From the NCBI GenBank assembly GCA_041441465.1, contig JASDSY010000033.1, forward strand, positions 1 through 47,735: DNA of 47,735 nucleotides, given 5' to 3'. Below, piece by piece: positions 43,447-47,735 of this stretch. Source of the stretch: JASDSY01 sp041441465. GTDB taxonomy: Bacteria; Muiribacteriota; UBA9980. Positions within the stretch are counted from its first letter, which is position 1. Each line of letters starts with the position of its first letter. A program made the position numbers and the translations under genes. Under the pieces are notes generated by a model that made no database searches, was not told the origin of the DNA, and saw only the letters and a program-made list of their open reading frames with translations.

Positions 43447-43930
43447 AAGTTTCATACCTCCCAGTTTTTTGTCGCTTACGTTTTACACCTGTGCTTTACT
43501 AAAGCGCAATATAATTAACGCAAAGCTTTTTATTATAACATAAAATAAATTAAATACCACAAATATTTAATTTTTTTATTTAATTTTTTTAATGATTTTA
43601 AAATTAATAAACTTTTATGAATATTCTAATATGTTAATGTTTATAAAAAATATTATTTTGAGCTGTTTTTTTACGATAGAATTATCTTGCATCTATTTGA
43701 AAATCCAATTTTTAACGTGTTCATTTTAATGAATTAATTAAAAAATACAAAACCTGTTTATGCCAGTAAATATTATCAAATTCAATTTTAAAACTTATTA
43801 AGCCTTTGCAGGGCTAAATTTAAAAAATCATAGTAATCCAAAATAAAATATCATAGAAAATTTAACTAAATACTTGCCAATCAGCCATAAATTATTTGAC
43901 AAACAGACTGATATATGTTAATTTTACCTC
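43447..43930. other. Divergent intergenic region between preT and cbiM
   Basis: This 484-base gap is very AT-rich. On the minus strand a TATAAT (43537-43532) could serve preT, with only a weak -35. On the plus strand TTGACA (43896-43901) serves cbiM, with a poor -10 TAATTT (43919-43924) at 17 bases. I see no cobalamin riboswitch, no NikR-type GTATGA palindrome and no small gene. Confidence 0.5.
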
Positions 43931-44626
43931 ATGCATTTACCAGACGGCATTTTATCAAATAACGTTAATTTATTTTGTATTCCGATATCGGCGGTATTCC
44001 TTTACGCTTGTAACCGCGCGGTTTCTAAAAAATTTGACGAAACCAGGGCAGCTATTGCCGGAGCAGTGACTGCGTTTGTATTCGCGGCGCAGATGATAAA
44101 TTTTCCTATAGGCTTCGGGGCGTCCGGGCATTTTTTAGGGGCGTTTTTCCTTTCGCTTATATTGGGGCCTTATCTTGGATTTATCTCGATGTCGGTTATT
44201 CTTGCGATACAATCGCTTTTTTTCGCTGACGGCGGCGTTATCGCGCTTGGCGCCAATGTTTTTAATATGGGTGTTGTCGGCGGATTTTTATCATATTCGG
44301 TATTCAATTTTTTAAATAAAAACATTGCTTTTTTTTCAACCCGGCTCGGTTTTTTGATTATTTCCACTCTTACAGGTTATTTTTCAGTGGTCGCGGCGTC
44401 GCTGGCCTGCGGCCTCGAATTGGCCTTTTCGGGCGTGGCGCCGGCGGCCGGGGTGGTTCCGGCGATTACATTTATTCATCTTTTTATCGCTGCCGGCGAG
44501 GCCGGAATTTTATTCACTATGCTCAGTTTTCTGCTTGCGGCAAGGCCGGAGCTTTTTGGGGAATATCTTAACGGCGAAAAAGAAGCGGCAAAAAATCTCG
44601 GCGAAAAAGAGGTTGAGTCTATATGA
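43931..44626 (+). CDS. Cobalt/nickel ECF transporter substrate-binding component, CbiM/NikM
   Basis: A 231-residue membrane protein with about six hydrophobic spans. The N terminus MHLPDG is the metal-chelating end of CbiM/NikM, where the free amino group and His2 bind the ion, so the start at 43931 is well fixed. Other family blocks are NFPIGFGASGHFLGA, LILGPYLGFISM and FADGGVIALGANVFNMGVVG. Because hypB ends the operon, nickel is the more likely substrate than cobalt. No Shine-Dalgarno is visible before the ATG. Overlaps the next gene by 4 bases. Confidence 0.9.
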   Translation: MHLPDGILSNNVNLFCIPISAVFLYACNRAVSKKFDETRAAIAGAVTAFVFAAQMINFPIGFGASGHFLGAFFLSLILGPYLGFISMSVILAIQSLFFADGGVIALGANVFNMGVVGGFLSYSVFNFLNKNIAFFSTRLGFLIISTLTGYFSVVAASLACGLELAFSGVAPAAGVVPAITFIHLFIAAGEAGILFTMLSFLLAARPELFGEYLNGEKEAAKNLGEKEVESI

Positions 44627-44970
44627 ATCATGTTTCGAAAAGCGCTTTTCTTATTTTTATGGCGGTCGCCGTGATAGCTGCGCTGTTTTCGCCTATGGCT
44701 TCCGTCAATCCTGACGGCCTTGATTGGACGATCGAAAAAAACTCCGAATTAAAAAATACGGATGACGGCAATGCGGCTGGCACGTTTTTGTTTTCAGATT
44801 ATAAAATCCCGTTTATAAAAAATGAAACTGTTTCGACAATTTTTTCAGTATTTATTGGATGCTTCATCATATTAATGTTCTTCAAAGTTTTTTTGAAGAA
44901 AAATATTTTGCCGGCTAAGACTGCAGCTCTGGAAAAAAATAATCTTAAAAGCGGTCATAATGCACTTTAA
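44623..44970 (+). CDS. Nickel/cobalt transporter accessory component, CbiN/NikN-like (PDGLE)
   Basis: A 115-residue membrane protein with two hydrophobic segments (residues about 8-25 and 70-90) and, between them, the outward-facing NPDGLDWTIEK, the PDGLE signature of NikN/CbiN partners. It assists metal loading by the CbiM/NikM subunit. ATGA overlap with cbiM upstream and an 11-base overlap with the CbiQ gene downstream indicate tight co-translation. Confidence 0.88.
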   Translation: MNHVSKSAFLIFMAVAVIAALFSPMASVNPDGLDWTIEKNSELKNTDDGNAAGTFLFSDYKIPFIKNETVSTIFSVFIGCFIILMFFKVFLKKNILPAKTAALEKNNLKSGHNAL

Positions 44971-45763
44971 AATTGACGAGTTTTATTCTGAACTGGGATT
45001 CATACAAAAAATTAACCCTTCGATAAAATTATTTTTTATATTTTTCATTCCGGCCGTATGCGCTCTTATTCCACACGAAAATGCAGGCTCAAGCTTTTTG
45101 ATGCTGATTCTTTCTTTTGTGCTTTTTAAATTTTCAAAAATTCCGTTAAGGATATTTTTAAAAAGAATACCGGTTGTAATTCCATTTATTATCTATCCTG
45201 TATTTTTGCTAATTCATGCGTATTTATACGGCTGTAATTTATTTATGTCCGAGGATTCTCAACTATACGGCAAATTTATTTATTTCTTCGGGCATAAAAT
45301 TGAATTTACCGCTTCTGAAGTAAGTTTTTCGATAAATCTTTTGCTGAAATCAATCGCCACCGTTAATACAGTTATTGTGTTTACAGCAGCCACGCAATTT
45401 AAAATGCTCATGGAAGCTTTCGGAACTTTCAGGCTTCCCGGTTATTTTATAATGGTTTTTTCGTCAGTATGGCGTTACTTTGAGGCGCTTATCAATGAAA
45501 CTCTAATAATGAGGACGGCCTCTTCGTTTAAATTCTTCAGGCCGCGAAACATATTTTCTGCGAAAACGTTTTCTATGATTTTTAGCTCGATATTTTTAAG
45601 ATCGCTCAGAAGGGCTGAAATGAACAATGTCTCAATGGAATTAAGAGGCTATAAAAAAAACAGCGTAATAAGAAAAAAAGATGTTTTGCATTTTTCGACG
45701 GATGATTTTTCTTTTAGTTTCATTACTATTGTGTTTATAACATTTGCGTGTTTTTTTATATGA
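44960..45763 (+). CDS. ECF transporter transmembrane subunit, CbiQ/NikQ
   Basis: A 267-residue EcfT-type coupling protein with about five hydrophobic segments. The first cytoplasmic region has FIQKINPSIKLFFIFF. The Ala-Arg-Gly-type coupling helices of the family appear here as RSLRRAEMNNVSMELRGYKK near residues 214-233. It links the metal-binding subunit to the ATPase encoded 6 bases downstream. The ATG lies within the preceding gene. Confidence 0.88.
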   Translation: MHFKIDEFYSELGFIQKINPSIKLFFIFFIPAVCALIPHENAGSSFLMLILSFVLFKFSKIPLRIFLKRIPVVIPFIIYPVFLLIHAYLYGCNLFMSEDSQLYGKFIYFFGHKIEFTASEVSFSINLLLKSIATVNTVIVFTAATQFKMLMEAFGTFRLPGYFIMVFSSVWRYFEALINETLIMRTASSFKFFRPRNIFSAKTFSMIFSSIFLRSLRRAEMNNVSMELRGYKKNSVIRKKDVLHFSTDDFSFSFITIVFITFACFFI

Positions 45764-45769
45764 GGAGCT

Positions 45770-46510
45770 ATGCAGTTGGAATTAGAAGTTAAAAAATTAT
45801 CATATACTTTTGAGGACGGCACCGAGGCTTTAAAAGATGTTTCCTTTTCCATTGATAAGGGCGAAACAATAGCCGTAATGGGGCCGAACGGCGCGGGCAA
45901 GTCGACTTTACTCTGGGTGCTGATGAAAGCGCTTAAAGGTTATTCCGGTTCGATAAATATCTGCGGAATTGATATTGAAAAAATCACTGGCGACGCCTTT
46001 TATAGAACGCTTAATATCGTTTTTCAAAACCCTGAAAATCAAATATTTTGTGATACTGTTGAAGACGAGATTTGTTTCGCCCTTGATAATCTTGGAGTAA
46101 ATCCCGGTATCGCATCGGAAAAATTAAAAGAAATCGCCGGCGTTCTTGGAATTTCAGATCTTTTAAAAAAAGAGCCGCAGCATTTAAGTTTCGGCCAGAA
46201 AAAAAGAGTGGCGCTCGCGTCCGTTTTAATTATTAAGCCGTTAATTCTTCTTCTTGACGAGCCGTCTTCGAATCTTGACTTTTTGAATAAGAAAAAACTT
46301 ATAACCGCAGTCAATGAATTTCAAGGGTCAAAAATAATTGTCACGCAGGATATTCACTTTGCTCTTTCCGTCGCTAAAAGAATAATATACATGGAAAATG
46401 GGATTATATGCTATGACGGCGCATTTGATAACCCCGGATTAAAATTGAAATGCCCCGATCTTGACGATGAAATAATTGATATACGTCAAAAAATTTCAAT
46501 AATAAAATAA
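45770..46510 (+). CDS. ECF transporter ATPase, CbiO/NikO
   Basis: A 246-residue ABC ATPase. Walker A GPNGAGKST at about residues 39-47, Q-loop in FQNPENQIF, signature LSFGQKKRVALA, Walker B LILLLDEPSS, and the switch-His region TQDIHFALS. The FQNPE(N/D)Q stretch is typical of ECF ATPases. It powers the nickel/cobalt importer formed by the three preceding genes. GAGGAG lies just ahead of ATG 45770. Confidence 0.93.
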   Translation: MQLELEVKKLSYTFEDGTEALKDVSFSIDKGETIAVMGPNGAGKSTLLWVLMKALKGYSGSINICGIDIEKITGDAFYRTLNIVFQNPENQIFCDTVEDEICFALDNLGVNPGIASEKLKEIAGVLGISDLLKKEPQHLSFGQKKRVALASVLIIKPLILLLDEPSSNLDFLNKKKLITAVNEFQGSKIIVTQDIHFALSVAKRIIYMENGIICYDGAFDNPGLKLKCPDLDDEIIDIRQKISIIK

Positions 46511-46563
46511 TTTTTTTATTTTCACTTAACGTGAAAAAAATATAAATAAGGAAGGGAATTTAT

Positions 46564-47220
46564 ATGCAGGAAATTGATATCAATCAAAATGTCATGGATG
46601 ATAATGACAGAATTGCGCTTGAGGTTAAAGGTATATTAAAGAACCGCAATATATTTTGCGTTAATATGATAAGCTCGCCCGGCGCCGGAAAGACTACATT
46701 TCTTGAAAAAATTTTAAATGCGTTAAAAAAGAATGTTAAATGTGCCGTTATTGAAGGCGACATGACGACTACAATCGACAGGGACAGGCTTTTGCCGGCA
46801 TGTGATGAAGTTTATCAGATAAATACCGACACTTTCGGCGGCGATTGTCATTTAAGCGCGTTCATGATTAAAGATGCGCTCACTAAAATGAATCTTTCTG
46901 AAGTTAAGCTTATGATTATCGAAAATGTAGGAAATTTAATATGCCCTGCCGATTTTTTAATAGGCGAGGACCAAAAAATAGTTTTATATTCAGTTACCGA
47001 AGGTGAAGATAAACCTTTAAAATACCCGGTTTCATTTAACGTGGCCGACATAATAATAGTGACTAAAACGGATCTATTGCCGCATCTTGATGTCAGTAAG
47101 GATAAAATATACGAAAACATAAAGAAAGTGAACAGCCGCGCCGAAATATTCTTTACATCAGCTAAAACAGGCGAAGGAATTGATAAATTTGTCGATTATA
47201 TAAAAAGTAAGTTATATTAG
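46564..47220 (+). CDS. hypB: Hydrogenase nickel incorporation GTPase HypB
   Basis: A 218-residue SIMIBI-class GTPase that delivers nickel to the active site of [NiFe]-hydrogenase precursors together with HypA. The P-loop reads ISSPGAGKTT. The metal-binding Cys-His pair is in GGDCHLSA. IEGDMTTTIDRDRL is the switch region and IENVGNLICPADF is a HypB hallmark distinguishing it from UreG. The histidine-rich N-terminal nickel store of some HypBs is absent. It lies 53 bases after the ATPase gene with AAGGAAGGG upstream, so uptake and insertion genes are in one operon. No hydrogenase subunit is in the window. Confidence 0.93.
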   Translation: MQEIDINQNVMDDNDRIALEVKGILKNRNIFCVNMISSPGAGKTTFLEKILNALKKNVKCAVIEGDMTTTIDRDRLLPACDEVYQINTDTFGGDCHLSAFMIKDALTKMNLSEVKLMIIENVGNLICPADFLIGEDQKIVLYSVTEGEDKPLKYPVSFNVADIIIVTKTDLLPHLDVSKDKIYENIKKVNSRAEIFFTSAKTGEGIDKFVDYIKSKLY

Positions 47221-47251
47221 TTAGCTGTTGTAAATTTAATAAAAAATAAGA

Positions 47252-47280
47252 TTGACAATGCCGCTAATATATGATAATTA
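47252..47280 (+). promoter_or_regulatory. Possible promoter of the small ORF
   Basis: TTGACA (47252-47257), with candidate -10 boxes TAATTA (47275-47280, 17-base spacer) or GATAAT (47273-47278, 15-base spacer). It lies between hypB and the small ORF at 47315. Confidence 0.45.
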
Positions 47281-47314
47281 TATTTTTACATCAACAAAAA
47301 AATAGGAGGGACTT

Positions 47315-47470
47315 ATGCGATTTTACAGTCAAACTAAAGCTCGTTCGAGCAGCTTTTTAAAATCAAATTTTAAATTACCGGCTAGCTCTATTTCTTTATC
47401 GTCAAATAAAAACATTTTTTCGCTTATTCTTCACTACAGCCAATTTAACTATTCTATAACTCTTTTCTAA
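47315..47470 (+). CDS. Candidate small protein of 51 residues
   Basis: A 51-codon ORF starting ATG and ending TAA, preceded by AGGAGGG (47304-47310) four bases before the ATG and by a TTGACA promoter. The peptide is rich in Ser, Lys, Asn and aromatic residues, with a hydrophobic stretch near the C terminus. It has no recognised homology. The last 265 bases (47471-47735) are AT-rich with no clear gene, and the window ends there. It may be a small protein, or a leader peptide of an operon that continues beyond the window. Confidence 0.45.
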   Translation: MRFYSQTKARSSSFLKSNFKLPASSISLSSNKNIFSLILHYSQFNYSITLF

Positions 47471-47735
47471 TATTTTATTTTTTTATTCATTATTCAAGTA
47501 CAAAAAAAATAATTTTGATTTATATTTTAAACCGTTACGGCATATTTTAATAATTTCTCGACTTTATGCATTAGTCTATAATGCAGTGTAAGTTATTATG
47601 TTATTAAAAAAATGACTGATGCTTTGGCCGGTTGTAATTTATAAATTTTAATTTAATCAAAAAAATTACAATTATGAAAATTATAAATTTAATTTTTGTA
47701 TTTGTTGATATATATTATTTGGCAAGCTATTTGCA

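Noticed and set aside
43447..43930. Cobalamin riboswitch or NikR operator ahead of the metal-uptake operon
   Set aside because: I found no B12-box-like GCCACTG and no GTATGA/TCATAC pair. The promoter also leaves almost no leader.
1..47735. tRNA, rRNA, CRISPR, insertion sequences or phage genes
   Set aside because: Reading both strands, I saw no direct-repeat arrays, transposase motifs, attachment sites or cloverleaf-type sequence. A tRNAscan or Infernal run could confirm this.

Overview
The window is AT-rich bacterial chromosomal DNA (about 40% GC by eye), densely coded on both strands with the standard code. I see no rRNA, tRNA, CRISPR array, transposase or phage gene. Near-perfect sigma70/sigmaA promoters (TTGACA, 17 bases, TATAAT) and purine-rich Shine-Dalgarno sites are easy to read. 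Gene content suggests an anaerobic or fermentative bacterium: pyruvate-phosphate-dikinase-type chemistry, nickel uptake beside hydrogenase maturation HypB, and PreT/PreA. I cannot assign a phylum. The unusual architectures would fit an uncultured candidate-phylum lineage, but that is inference.

Layout. 0.2-3.1 kb: radical-SAM-linked DUF2344 protein, ribonuclease E/G and a FmdB-type zinc ribbon. 3.2-9.5 kb: a strong promoter drives a large HEAT-repeat protein, translationally coupled to two sugar-type ABC permeases and followed by a solute-binding lipoprotein. 9.5-14.4 kb: NrnA-like DHH phosphoesterase overlapping an RlmI-type rRNA methyltransferase, a prepilin-like protein and a trans-sulfuration-type PLP enzyme. 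14.5-21.8 kb: a YidE/AspT-type transporter, unknown exported proteins, a PAS histidine kinase with an N-terminal receiver domain, and a class-A beta-lactamase-like serine hydrolase. 22-30.9 kb: gltX, 5'-nucleotidase, STAS protein, TPR-SpoIID protein, M55 D-aminopeptidase, TlpA thioredoxin and a membrane protein with a possible amidotransferase-like fold. 31.2-35.8 kb: a 960-residue tubulin/FtsZ-like protein divergent from a membrane histidine kinase. 36.1-40.4 kb: a 1405-residue fusion. 40.9-43.4 kb: preT-preA. 43.9-47.2 kb: a CbiMNQO/NikMNQO-type uptake operon ending in hypB, followed by a small candidate ORF.

The most striking object is the fusion at 36154-40371. An unrecognised N-terminal region of about 470 residues is followed by the ATP-grasp and phospho-histidine domains of pyruvate phosphate dikinase. 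The usual C-terminal PEP/pyruvate TIM barrel is absent, and a complete phosphoglycerate kinase stands in its place. Second is the giant tubulin-like GTPase and its membrane-protein neighbour. Third is a pair of related two-stem hairpins in two separate convergent intergenic gaps.

Several genes have an in-frame GTG, TTG or ATG lying on or next to the Shine-Dalgarno sequence. In those cases I chose the next downstream start at normal spacing, so some starts differ from a longest-ORF call.
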